42,641 nt of DNA from an uncultured Bacilli bacterium (GTDB lineage Bacteria; Bacillota_I; Bacilli_A; RF39; UBA660). The translations under genes were made by a program, and so were the position numbers. Positions 7,719-15,698 of the stretch are shown here, in pieces (the stretch's first letter is position 1; each line of letters opens with the position of its first letter). The stretch spans positions 1-42,641 of the forward strand of contig CALVVR010000009.1 of the NCBI GenBank assembly GCA_944363915.1, read 5' to 3'. The notes under the pieces were generated by a model, which was not told the DNA's origin, searched no databases, and was given only the letters and a program-made list of their open reading frames with translations.

Positions 7719-9485
7719 TTATTTGTCAACTTCTTTTAAATACTTGTATAAGTTATTAGCAACTTCGTTTGGTAAAATTGTTTCTAATTCTTCAAGACTT
7801 AATTCTTTTAATTTATTAAGGCTTTTATATTTTTTTAACAACATAATTCTTCTTTTTTCACCAATACCAGCAATATTACTTAAAACACTTTCTAAACTTC
7901 CTTTACTCCTTAATTGTTTATGATAATTAATAGTATAATTATGAACTTCATCTTGCATTCTCTCTAAATAATGAAATAAATTGCTATTTTTATCGACATC
8001 AATTTCAATAATTGGATCAAATGCTAATAACTTGCTAGTAGCATGTTTATCATCTTTTTTTAAACCTACTACCATAATATCTAAATTTAAACTATTTAAT
8101 ACTTCTCTTGCTACATGCATTTGCCCTATTCCACCATCGACAATTATTAAATCTGGTCGTGGAAGATTATCTTTTAAAATACGGAAATATCTGCGATAAA
8201 TAACTTCTTTCATTGTCCCATAATCATCATTTTTATCCACAGTAATTTTATATTTACGATATTCATTTTTAGCTTCTTTCCCATCGATATAAACAACCAT
8301 TCCTGAAACATTAAAATTACCAAAAAGATTAGAATTATCGAATATTTCAATGCGTTCTAATTTAGGAAGCTTTAAAACTTTTCTTAATTCTTCATTAGCT
8401 AAAGTTGTTTTTTCTTCATCTTTTTTAATTAATTCAAACTTTTCATTCAATAATATTTTCGCATTATTAATCGCCATATCAACAATTTTTTTCTTATTAC
8501 CTTTAACCGGACTTAAAACTTTTATATTTAAATATTCACCAATTAATTCAGTATCTAAACCATTAGGGATTAAAATTTCTTTTGGTTTAATAATATCTTT
8601 ATCATAAAACTTAGTTATATAACTCGTAAGACTATTTTCAACGTCATCGATTAAAGGAAATATTTTAGAATGTTTACCAATTAATTTTGAACCTCTTATG
8701 AAAAAAACTTGAATTGATAAATATCCTTTATCCGTATAATATCCAAAAACATCACGATCAATCATATCGCCCATTTCAACTTGTTGTTTAGTTAAAACGA
8801 TTTCAATATAATCTAATAATTCTTTTAGTTCTTTTGCTTTCTCATAATGCATTAATTCACTTTCTTCAAGCATTTCTTTTTTTATCTTATCCGTTATTAA
8901 ACTATGATCTCCTTTTAAAAACTTAATAATATCATTACGCATTGCTTCTATTTTTTCTTGAGGAATATTATTAGTACAATAACCTAGGCATTGATTGATG
9001 TGGTAATAAAGGCAAGGTTTTTTGTTATAAGTTGTGCATTTTCTTAAAGGATACATTCGATTTAATAAATTAACGGTATTTCTTGCTGCTGTAACATTAG
9101 GATAAGGTCCATATAAATGATTTAAATTTTTTTTACGATTAATACTTCTTACGATTGTTAATCTTGGAACACTGTCATTAGTTAACTCAATATAAGGATA
9201 GCTTTTATCATCTCTTAATAAAATATTATATTTAGGATCATATTGCTTAATCAAATTGTTTTCTAAAATCAAGGCTTCCATTTCTGTATTGACAACCATA
9301 TAATCAAAGTCAACTATTTCACTAACTAATTTAGCTGTTTTACCAAAATGAGTCCCTCTAAAATAAGAACTTAACCGGTTTTTTAATTTTTTAGCTTTTC
9401 CGACATAGATGATATTCCCGTCTTTATTTTTCATTAAATAACAACCTGGTTTTTGGGGAACTAAAGATAATTTTTCTTTAATCAT
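7719..9485 (-). CDS. uvrC: Excinuclease ABC subunit C
   Basis: A 588-residue nucleotide-excision-repair nuclease that cuts both sides of a lesion after UvrA/UvrB loading. The N-terminal GIY-YIG domain reads KPGCYLMKNKDGNIIYVGKA (residues 12-31). A Cys-rich segment (CTTYNKKPCLYYHINQCLGYC) lies near 150-170, a UVR helix pair near 195-230, and an RNase-H-like endonuclease domain with EIFDNSN and IIVDGG near 375-455. C-terminal helix-hairpin-helix motifs (LSNIAGIGEKRRIMLL) follow. The length is normal for the family. The ATG overlaps the stop of the radical SAM gene (ATGA) with the site gaaggtg, so the pair is translationally coupled. uvrA is at the far end of the window, not linked. Confidence 0.97.
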   Translation of the reverse strand: MIKEKLSLVPQKPGCYLMKNKDGNIIYVGKAKKLKNRLSSYFRGTHFGKTAKLVSEIVDFDYMVVNTEMEALILENNLIKQYDPKYNILLRDDKSYPYIELTNDSVPRLTIVRSINRKKNLNHLYGPYPNVTAARNTVNLLNRMYPLRKCTTYNKKPCLYYHINQCLGYCTNNIPQEKIEAMRNDIIKFLKGDHSLITDKIKKEMLEESELMHYEKAKELKELLDYIEIVLTKQQVEMGDMIDRDVFGYYTDKGYLSIQVFFIRGSKLIGKHSKIFPLIDDVENSLTSYITKFYDKDIIKPKEILIPNGLDTELIGEYLNIKVLSPVKGNKKKIVDMAINNAKILLNEKFELIKKDEEKTTLANEELRKVLKLPKLERIEIFDNSNLFGNFNVSGMVVYIDGKEAKNEYRKYKITVDKNDDYGTMKEVIYRRYFRILKDNLPRPDLIIVDGGIGQMHVAREVLNSLNLDIMVVGLKKDDKHATSKLLAFDPIIEIDVDKNSNLFHYLERMQDEVHNYTINYHKQLRSKGSLESVLSNIAGIGEKRRIMLLKKYKSLNKLKELSLEELETILPNEVANNLYKYLKEVDK

Positions 9486-10276
9486 TTAAACACCTTCTTT
9501 CTAAAATCACATTTTTGACATAATTCTTCAACTAATTTATTATTTTTAAAGCCACTAATAATTTGTTTTGTTTTTTCTTTTTCTAAAATATCACTTAAAT
9601 TTTCTTCATAAATATTACCTAAATTTATAATTCCACTACTATCTAAACAACAAGGAATAACTGTTCCATCAGATAAAATTCCAATATGAGTATCAAGTCC
9701 TTTGCAAAAACCATGATTAGTTATGAATTTATTATCTAAATTAGGCCAAATAAATTCAAATGATTTATTTAAATAAAGATTATCTTTTAATTTTATATTA
9801 TTAGATTTTTCTTTTTGATAATGATAATAATCTAAAATATATTTAATCAAATCACTATTGTTATCAGTCCAGAAACGATAAACAACTTGAACATTTTTCG
9901 CACTTAAATAATCGCCACATTTTAAAATATCATTCAATTTATTTTTATCGATTAAACTGTGTAAAGAAATATTGATTTGACGAACATTTTCTAAAATATT
10001 TAATTTTTGTTTTAATAAAGTTCCGTTAGTTGTTATATTAATTTGTTTATGATATTTTTGACATAAATCAATTATTTCTTTTAATTTAGAATGTAATAAT
10101 GGTTCTCCTTTAACGTGCAAATATAAATAATCAGTATAATTATTAATTTGTTTTAAAATATGTTCAAATTCTATTAAACTCATTTCTCTTTTTTCTTTAT
10201 TATCTTTTGAACAAAACGAACAATTTAAATTACAAATATTAGTTATTTCAACATAGATTTTTTTAAACTTTTTCAT
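9482..10276 (-). CDS. Radical SAM protein with SPASM-like C-terminal cluster
   Basis: A 264-residue enzyme. CNLNCSFC (residues 14-21) is the CxxxCxxC that binds the SAM-cleaving [4Fe-4S] cluster, and VKGEPLLH is the GGEP-like motif. The C-terminal region (CKGLDTHIGILSDGTVIPCC, then GNIYEENLSDIL and CQKCDF) has the spacing of a SPASM domain that binds an auxiliary cluster. SPASM proteins modify peptides, proteins or sugars; no precursor peptide is visible nearby. No clear ribosome site precedes the ATG. A TATGAT box only about 13 bases upstream suggests a leaderless or very short leader. It is coupled by ATGA overlap to uvrC. Family call firm, reaction unknown. Confidence 0.85.
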   Translation of the reverse strand: MKKFKKIYVEITNICNLNCSFCSKDNKEKREMSLIEFEHILKQINNYTDYLYLHVKGEPLLHSKLKEIIDLCQKYHKQINITTNGTLLKQKLNILENVRQINISLHSLIDKNKLNDILKCGDYLSAKNVQVVYRFWTDNNSDLIKYILDYYHYQKEKSNNIKLKDNLYLNKSFEFIWPNLDNKFITNHGFCKGLDTHIGILSDGTVIPCCLDSSGIINLGNIYEENLSDILEKEKTKQIISGFKNNKLVEELCQKCDFRKKVFK

Positions 10277-10343
10277 ACTTATTTATTTTATCATAAACTA
10301 GACTTATTTTAAATAATAAGTTATAATTAATTTGGTGAAGTAT
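10277..10343. promoter_or_regulatory. Divergent promoter region between the radical SAM gene and yigZ
   Basis: On the minus strand a TATGAT box (10290-10295) faces the radical SAM gene. On the plus strand a TATAAT box (10322-10327) faces yigZ. Neither has a strong -35 box. Both leaders would be very short. Confidence 0.5.
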
Positions 10344-10913
10344 ATGAAAACAGTTATCGATAGTAAAAATGAATTAGTTATTAATAAATCGCACTTTATC
10401 ACTTTATATTATCGAGTTGATAATTTGATTGATGTCAACGAAAAGTTAAAAAAAGTAAAATTAGAATATAAAGATGCGACTCACTATTGCTATGCTTATA
10501 TTGTGGATAATAATATTAAAGCAAGCGATGACGGTGAACCTTCAGGAACAGCTGGACTACCAATTCTAAATATTTTAAAAAAAGAAAACCTTGATCATGT
10601 TTTATGTATTGTCATCAGATACTTTGGTGGTATTAAACTAGGAGCTGGTGGTTTAGTTAGAGCTTATAGTAACGCCGCTAAAAACGGTTTAAAAATTAAA
10701 GATTTACAAAAAGGATTTTTGATTAGAATATCATTTGATTATTCTAAAATAAAAGAAATTGATTATTTATTAAATGAAAGCATTATTGTTAATAAAGATT
10801 TTTTTGAAACACCAATCTATGATATTAATATCACTATCGATAATTTTAATAAAATAAAAGATAAATTAAATAAAATCAGTAAAGTTAAAATTATTAATGA
10901 AATTTATATGTAG
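10344..10913 (+). CDS. yigZ: YigZ/IMPACT family protein (UPF0029)
   Basis: A 189-residue cytosolic protein of the YigZ/YvyE/IMPACT family. The signature block runs from DATHYCYAYIV through SDDGEPSGTAG to VIRYFGGIKLGAGGLVRAY (about residues 45-115), followed by a ferredoxin-like C-terminal domain. The biochemical role is poorly defined in bacteria; eukaryotic IMPACT acts in translation control. The ATG at 10344 is preceded by ggtgaag; a TTG four codons upstream is in frame but poorly placed. The carboxypeptidase gene follows 8 bases after the stop, so the two probably form an operon. Confidence 0.92.
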   Translation: MKTVIDSKNELVINKSHFITLYYRVDNLIDVNEKLKKVKLEYKDATHYCYAYIVDNNIKASDDGEPSGTAGLPILNILKKENLDHVLCIVIRYFGGIKLGAGGLVRAYSNAAKNGLKIKDLQKGFLIRISFDYSKIKEIDYLLNESIIVNKDFFETPIYDINITIDNFNKIKDKLNKISKVKIINEIYM

Positions 10914-10921
10914 GAGGATTC

Positions 10922-12127
10922 ATGAAATATTTAAAATATTTAGTTTTTTTGCTTTTTTTTATTCCCATTAATATTGAAGCCTTAGAAATAAATTCTGAGC
11001 ATGCTATTTTATATAATATGAATGATGATACTGTTATTTTTGAAAAAAATGCTAACGAAAGAACTTATATTGCTAGCCTAACTAAAATAATGACTACAAT
11101 TGTTGCTATTGAAAATATTGATGATATTGATGAAACTGTTACGATTCCTTATGAAGCTTTAAATGGTTTAATTGAAGCTAATGCTTCAGTAGCAGGATTC
11201 TATTCGGGTCAAAAAGTAACTTACCTAGATTTATTATACGGAGTTTTACTTCCTTCAGGAGCTGATGCAACAAGAACTTTAGCCTATTATATATCAGGAA
11301 ATGAAGATGATTTTGTTAAATTAATGAATGATAAAACGTTAGAGTTAGGACTAACTAACACCCACTTTGCTAATACATCAGGTCTTGATACTGATAACCA
11401 TTATTCAACTGTTAGAGAAATGAGTATTATTCTTAAATATGCCCTACAAAATCCTTTGTTCAAAAAAATATATACAACTAATAGTTATACAACGAGTGAT
11501 AATTCCTTAACCTTTAAAAGTGTTTTTTCTAATTATTTAAATCGTTATGAATTAACCAATAATTACATTTATGGTTCTAAAACAGGTTTTACAACTAAAG
11601 CAGGTTATTGCCTATCTAGTATTGCTAATTATGATAACGTCGAGTATTTATTAATCACTACCGAAGCCGATGGTGAAAGCAATCAGCCTCTTCATATTAT
11701 GGACGCTTTAATGCTATATGATTACTATACATCTAATTATCATTACCTAGACATTGTAACTCCAAATGATACGATTGCTACTTTAGATACTAAAAATAGT
11801 AAAGAGCAACAATTTGAAATAAAAGCTACTGAAACAGTTTCTAAATATTTAGGAAAAAGCATTAGCAAAGACGATTTTGATTTAAGATATAATGGTTTAG
11901 AAGAACTAGATTATTTTACCAAAGAAGGACAAATAGGAACTGTTGATATTTTTTTAAATGATGAACTTATTGAGACAATTCCTGTTATTTATAGTGGTGG
12001 ATTAACTTTTTCAATTATTAGTTTTCTTACCGATAATATTTTAATTGTACTATTAATAATAATCTTAATAATTGGATATAAATTAAAAAGAAAAAAATCA
12101 AGAAAATTAAAGCTTAAAAAACTTTAA
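10922..12127 (+). CDS. D-alanyl-D-alanine carboxypeptidase (peptidase S11, DacA/DacF type)
   Basis: A 401-residue low-molecular-weight penicillin-binding protein that trims the terminal D-Ala from peptidoglycan stem peptides. It has a signal peptide (1-20), the active-site SLTK box (Ser52, Lys55) and KTGFTTKAG as the KTG box. A C-terminal hydrophobic anchor (about 363-386) ends in a basic tail. The second motif reads LPSGADAT, so Ala stands where the SxN motif usually has Asn. The protein could still be active, but that residue deserves checking. The ribosome site aggagg is strong. In a sporulating cell it could serve vegetative wall or cortex maturation; nothing here decides which. Confidence 0.9.
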   Translation: MKYLKYLVFLLFFIPINIEALEINSEHAILYNMNDDTVIFEKNANERTYIASLTKIMTTIVAIENIDDIDETVTIPYEALNGLIEANASVAGFYSGQKVTYLDLLYGVLLPSGADATRTLAYYISGNEDDFVKLMNDKTLELGLTNTHFANTSGLDTDNHYSTVREMSIILKYALQNPLFKKIYTTNSYTTSDNSLTFKSVFSNYLNRYELTNNYIYGSKTGFTTKAGYCLSSIANYDNVEYLLITTEADGESNQPLHIMDALMLYDYYTSNYHYLDIVTPNDTIATLDTKNSKEQQFEIKATETVSKYLGKSISKDDFDLRYNGLEELDYFTKEGQIGTVDIFLNDELIETIPVIYSGGLTFSIISFLTDNILIVLLIIILIIGYKLKRKKSRKLKLKKL

Positions 12128-12134
12128 TTTTTTA
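12104..12134 (+). terminator. Terminator overlapping the end of the carboxypeptidase gene
   Basis: AAATTAAAG (12104-12112) pairs with CTTTAATTT (12122-12130), running into TTTTTATTT. The stop codon lies inside the 3' arm. Confidence 0.65.
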
Positions 12135-12303
12135 TTTATATTTAATTATCATACATAAAATTTAACTTTCTAACATTGTCAAATAATAATGTAAATATTG
12201 AAATTAAAACTTGCTAGCACGGAAGCTTTAAAATAGATATTAAAGGAAGACATATGTTATGAATGAATATAATGTATACATTGATAAATAATGAGTAAAA
12301 TTA

Positions 12304-12331
12304 TTGATTTATTTAGAAAAAAATATATAAT
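12304..12331 (+). promoter_or_regulatory. Promoter of the small accessory pair
   Basis: TTGATT (12304-12309), a 16 bp spacer and TATAAT (12326-12331), about 26 bases before the ATG. The 229 bp between the carboxypeptidase stop and this gene otherwise holds only an 11-codon reading frame near 12259 that I do not call. Confidence 0.55.
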
Positions 12332-12356
12332 ATATAACAAGAAAGGAGATTTGTTA

Positions 12357-12734
12357 ATGAATGAAAATAGGTTAAATGATTCAGATATTAGAGGAAAAAT
12401 TGATATAGCTTTTGCTAGATTAATTGGACCACTTGCGATTATGAATGAACTAAAATCTTATGAAAGTTCACAAGAAGAAATCCATAACTTATTAAACATC
12501 GTAACAAAATGGGGCGCAAAATTTCAAAGTGTTCAAAACCTATCTTTTATAAATTCTTATGAAATACTTAATGTATATAATAGATTGGATGCATTAAAAG
12601 ATAAGTTCTTATTTGATACTAACTTAGGATTTGAAAGCGAATTATCAGATGAAATTGTTATTTGGATGTATGAATTAATGGAATTAAGAAAAACACAAAT
12701 CGAAAGGGAGTCAAAAAATGGGCAACGAAAATGA
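12357..12734 (+). CDS. Hypothetical protein, first gene of an accessory pair
   Basis: A 125-residue, mostly helical, soluble protein that I do not recognise. It is charged throughout and has no signal peptide or metal motif. Hydrophobic heptad-like stretches are FARLIGPLAIMNELKSYES (about 20-38) and EIVIWMYELMELRKT near the end. The ATG follows gaaaggag; the longer frame starting at 12291 would put the promoter and ribosome site inside the gene. Its TGA stop (12732-12734) lies inside the next gene, which overlaps it by 17 bases, so the two are translated together and probably act together. It uses TGG for Trp and TGA as stop, which bears on the interpretation of the next gene. Confidence 0.6.
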   Translation: MNENRLNDSDIRGKIDIAFARLIGPLAIMNELKSYESSQEEIHNLLNIVTKWGAKFQSVQNLSFINSYEILNVYNRLDALKDKFLFDTNLGFESELSDEIVIWMYELMELRKTQIERESKNGQRK

Positions 12735-13293
12735 TAAAGTAATAAAAGTAACCGAATATGGGAAGAAAAAAGATAGTGAAAAAAATGGAGCAAAAATAGA
12801 TATTTATTCTGGTGATCCAAAAAATGGACCACACGATTCAATTCATATTAAAGTAGATACAGACAATAAAACATACGAAGCTGTAACAAAAATAAATGGG
12901 GAAAAAGAATCGAGTTCTGGAGGTTGTTATTTGACTTCAGCATGTATGAAATATTTCCAAGAAAAATTTTATGACGATTGTTATGAATTAAAAATATTAA
13001 GATGATTTAGAGACAATTTTGTTTCAAAGGAAGATATAGAACATTACTATGAGGTAGCCCCAATAATTGTTGAAACGATTAATAAAGATGAAAAATCTGG
13101 CATGATTTATGATTATATTTATGATAACATAGTGGATTATTGTGTTGAGCAAATTGAACAAGGAAACTATGAGGCTGCATATAACAGATATAAAAATAGT
13201 ATTTTAGTATTAGAAGAACAATTTGCAAAACCAACAATAACAAATAGATTTGTAAAAACTTTAAAATTAAAAACTAATGACCATCGTTTTTAA
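12718..13293 (+). pseudogene. CFI-box-like cysteine-motif protein interrupted by an in-frame TGA
   Basis: Translation from the ATG at 12718 (site aaagggagt) gives 95 residues up to TGA at 13003-13005. The same frame then continues open for another 95 codons to TAA at 13293. The join reads YELKILR-stop-FRDNFVSKED. The piece GGCYLTSACM (residues 68-77) together with LR-x-FRD resembles the CFI-box pattern (C[FY][IL]ATA...LRxFRD) found at protein C-termini. The stop falls exactly inside that conserved stretch, where I would expect one residue, perhaps Trp (TGG to TGA is one transition). Both halves keep good coding character, so the lesion is recent, an assembly error, or read through. The N-terminal half is Lys/Asp-rich and beta-like. 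Function unknown. Confidence 0.6.
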
Positions 13294-13470
13294 AAATTAA
13301 ATAGCAATACTTTAAATTTATAATAACCTAAAATTATAAAAAAGAGACTATTCTAAATATCTAAAATCATACGAAAAATCGTAATTAATTAAATCGGCAA
13401 AGGCTTCCTCAGCAAAATAAATTAAATATGTAAATTTTTGTAAAATTATACAAAAATTGAAAAAATACCA

Positions 13471-13502
13471 AAAACTTAACTAAAAATTTGTTAAGTTTTT
13501 TT
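13471..13502. terminator. Bidirectional terminator between the accessory pair and tsf
   Basis: AAAACTTAAC (13471-13480) pairs with GTTAAGTTTT (13490-13499), with A- and T-runs on either side. It can end both the accessory pair and the rpsB-tsf operon. The rest of 13294-13470 is AT-rich with a second weak hairpin (AATTTTTGTA/TACAAAAATT near 13433-13458). I see no gene there. Confidence 0.7.
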
Positions 13503-13526
13503 ATTCAGTCATATAAAAATGAGTGA

Positions 13527-14399
13527 TTACTCACCCATTTGTTTAGCAACTTCTTCAGCAAAGTTTTCTTCTCTTTTAGCCATACCTTCGCCTACTTCGA
13601 ATCTAACCATATTATCAATAGTACCACCATTATTTTTTACATAAGTTAAAACATTGATACTATCATCTTTAACGAAAGCTTGTTCTTCTAAGCATGATTC
13701 TTGGTAGAATTTTAATAATCTACCTTCAACCATTTTTTCAGCTATATCAGCAGGTTTACCCTCATTCATAGCTTGTTCTTTTAAGATTTCTCTTTCTTTT
13801 TCTACTTCTTCTTTAGATAATTGGTCTCTTCTTACAACACTAGGACGCATTGCTGCAGCATGCATAGCAACATCTTTAGCAACTTCTTCAGTTGTATTAG
13901 ATAAAGTAACTAATACAGCAATTTTTCCACCCATGTGAATATATGAACCAAAAACTTGATTATCAGTTTTAGTTAATTTTTCAAATCTTCTAAATGATAA
14001 TTTTTCACCAATTTTAGCTGTTTTATTTACGATAATTTCTTCGATTGTTTCACCATTAACATCTAATTTTAAAACATCTTCGTTAGTCTTAACATCATTA
14101 GTAATAATAGCTTTTAAAATTGTATTAACCAAATCTTTGAATTCTTCATTTTTAGCAACAAAGTCAGTTTCAGAATTTACTTCAACAATAACTGCATTGT
14201 TACCATCTATAAGTGTAGCGGCTAATCCTTCAGCAGCAATACGATCTGCTTTTTTAGCTGCTTTACTAATTCCTTTTTCACGTAACCAGTTGATAGCTTC
14301 ATCTATAGAACCATTAGTGGCTTCTAGGGCTTTTTTACAATCAAGCATACCAGCACCAGTTGCTTCTCTTAACTCTTTTACTAAACTAGCACTTATCAT
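13527..14399 (-). CDS. tsf: Elongation factor Ts
   Basis: A 290-residue nucleotide exchange factor for EF-Tu. The N-terminal UBA-like domain has LVKELREATGAGMLDCKKAL (6-25) and the WLREKGISKAAKKA stretch; the core carries NSETDFVAKNEEF (about 75-87). The following dimerisation subdomains include HAAAMRPSVVRRD. The length is normal. The ATG has the site aaggagag. It lies 13 bases after rpsB in the conserved rpsB-tsf order. Confidence 0.97.
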   Translation of the reverse strand: MISASLVKELREATGAGMLDCKKALEATNGSIDEAINWLREKGISKAAKKADRIAAEGLAATLIDGNNAVIVEVNSETDFVAKNEEFKDLVNTILKAIITNDVKTNEDVLKLDVNGETIEEIIVNKTAKIGEKLSFRRFEKLTKTDNQVFGSYIHMGGKIAVLVTLSNTTEEVAKDVAMHAAAMRPSVVRRDQLSKEEVEKEREILKEQAMNEGKPADIAEKMVEGRLLKFYQESCLEEQAFVKDDSINVLTYVKNNGGTIDNMVRFEVGEGMAKREENFAEEVAKQMGE

Positions 14400-14412
14400 T
14401 TTATATCTCTCC

Positions 14413-15456
14413 TTATTTTAAAGCTTCTAACAATTCAGCTTTTTTCATAGTTGAATAACCTTTGATTTCTTTTCCTTTAGCTAATTCTCTTAATTCAGCT
14501 ACAGTCATAGAATCAAGTGATTCAAGCTTAGTTTGTTTCGGTTCTTTTACTTCTTTCTTCTCTTCATATTTTTTATCTTCTTTAACAGCTTTTACTTCTT
14601 CAATTTCTTTAACTTCTTTTTTAAATTCTTTTTTGTTTTTACTGAATGGTTTTTTAAAGTTTTTATTTTCTTTTTTAGGTCTTTCTTCTTTTCTTTTTAC
14701 TGTTTCTAAAGCTTTTTGCATTACTTCAGTAGCATTTTCTTCTTTATTCTTATCACTTGAATAATCGATTATTTCTCCACCATTAGCTTCGATAATAGCA
14801 TTAGCCATAACACTTGTAATTAATTTTACTGCTCTAATAGCATCATCGTTAGCTGGAATTACATAATCAACCATATCTGGATCACAATTAGTATCGACAA
14901 TTCCAAATACTGGAATGTTTAATTTTCTTGCTTCTCTGATTGCAATTTCTTCTTTAGATGGATCAACAATATAGATAGCTTGAGGTAATTTATTCATTTC
15001 TCTAATACCACATAATAAGTTATCTAATTTAGCGTATTCTTTCTTTAAACCAATAACTTCTTTTTTAGGTAACAAATCAAATGTTCCATCAGCTTCCATT
15101 TTTTCGATTTCTTCTAATCTTCTAATTCTTCTTCTAATTGTTTTGAAATTAGTTAAAGTTCCACCTAACCATCTTTCAGTTACATAATAAGAATTTGATC
15201 TAATTGCTTCTTCTTTAATTGCTTCTTGAGCTTGTTTTCTAGTACCTACAAATAAAACTTTACCACCATTTGAAACAATTTCTTTTAAAGCTGTATAAGC
15301 TTCGTCGATTTTTTTAGCTGTTTTTTGTAAATCGATAATATAAATATCATCGCGAGAAGTATAGATGTATTCCTTCATTTTAGGATTCCATCTTTTAGTT
15401 TGATGTCCGAAATGAACACCAGCTTCAAGTAAATAACTCATTGACACAACTGCCAT
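14413..15456 (-). CDS. rpsB: Ribosomal protein S2 with a charged C-terminal extension ending in a SAP/Rho-N-like module
   Basis: A 347-residue small-subunit protein. Residues 1-230 are ordinary S2: [20 protein letters not shown] at the start, then [12 protein letters not shown] and [13 protein letters not shown]. Canonical S2 ends near residue 240-250. Here about 100 more residues follow: a Lys/Glu-rich low-complexity stretch (about 250-310), then [20 protein letters not shown] and KAELLEAL, which looks like a SAP or Rho N-terminal RNA/DNA-binding motif. The ATG at 15456 is nine bases after aaggag; the ATG three codons upstream touches the site and was rejected. Preceded by a long leader; tsf follows. 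Confidence 0.95.
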   Translation of the reverse strand: MAVVSMSYLLEAGVHFGHQTKRWNPKMKEYIYTSRDDIYIIDLQKTAKKIDEAYTALKEIVSNGGKVLFVGTRKQAQEAIKEEAIRSNSYYVTERWLGGTLTNFKTIRRRIRRLEEIEKMEADGTFDLLPKKEVIGLKKEYAKLDNLLCGIREMNKLPQAIYIVDPSKEEIAIREARKLNIPVFGIVDTNCDPDMVDYVIPANDDAIRAVKLITSVMANAIIEANGGEIIDYSSDKNKEENATEVMQKALETVKRKEERPKKENKNFKKPFSKNKKEFKKEVKEIEEVKAVKEDKKYEEKKEVKEPKQTKLESLDSMTVAELRELAKGKEIKGYSTMKKAELLEALK

Positions 15457-15601
15457 TTTATTCATCTCCTTTTGTTATTTCTTTCAAACATTTCAAAATC
15501 ACACCACTTTTTAAAAGCACTCGGCATAAAAATTCATGTTTGTGTTTTGTGACATTTTCTATCCTAAGCAATCCCCGAATGTCCAACGGTTTAAAAAAGC
15601 C
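15457..15601 (-). promoter_or_regulatory. Long rpsB leader, possible ribosomal-protein autoregulatory RNA
   Basis: About 145 bases lie between a TATAAT box (15608-15613, minus strand) and the rpsB ATG with no reading frame. A stem GACATT/AATGTC (15551-15556 with 15578-15583) closes a GC-richer loop that stands out from the surrounding AT. S2 binds and controls its own mRNA in other bacteria, so an S2 or ribosome-linked leader is plausible. I cannot match it to a known class by eye. Confidence 0.45.
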
Positions 15602-15647
15602 ATTAATATTATATCATATAGTTTAAAAAAATGAACACTTTTTTAAT

Positions 15648-15674
15648 AATATTTTATAATTGTCTTCATATAAT
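15648..15674 (+). promoter_or_regulatory. Candidate sigma-E promoter of spoIIIAH
   Basis: AATATT (15648-15653), 13 bp, CATATAAT (15667-15674). This fits the Bacillus sigma-E pattern (ATATT, 13-15 bp, CATACAnT) with one -10 mismatch, and spoIIIA genes are sigma-E controlled in Bacillus. Confidence 0.55.
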
Positions 15675-15698
15675 TTAATAGATTATGGAGGAATAATT

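Noticed and set aside
12259-12293. 11-codon reading frame after aaggaag upstream of the accessory pair
   Set aside because: Too short and without any recognisable pattern or conservation evidence; could be chance.
13102-13293. Separate 63-residue gene starting at an internal ATG
   Set aside because: It is the tail of the frame that begins at 12718 and is interrupted by TGA; no ribosome site precedes this ATG and coding character starts well before it.
12718-13293. Use of TGA as Trp (Mycoplasma-type code) or as selenocysteine
   Set aside because: Many genes here end in TGA where continued reading would be wrong (ybeY before era, spoVAD, yqfD, vanZ, the partner gene), TGG is the Trp codon, and no clear SECIS-like hairpin follows; Sec is also not expected at this motif position.
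14137-14764. Open frames opposite tsf and rpsB
   Set aside because: They are antisense shadows of highly biased AT-rich coding sequence, without ribosome sites or recognisable domains.
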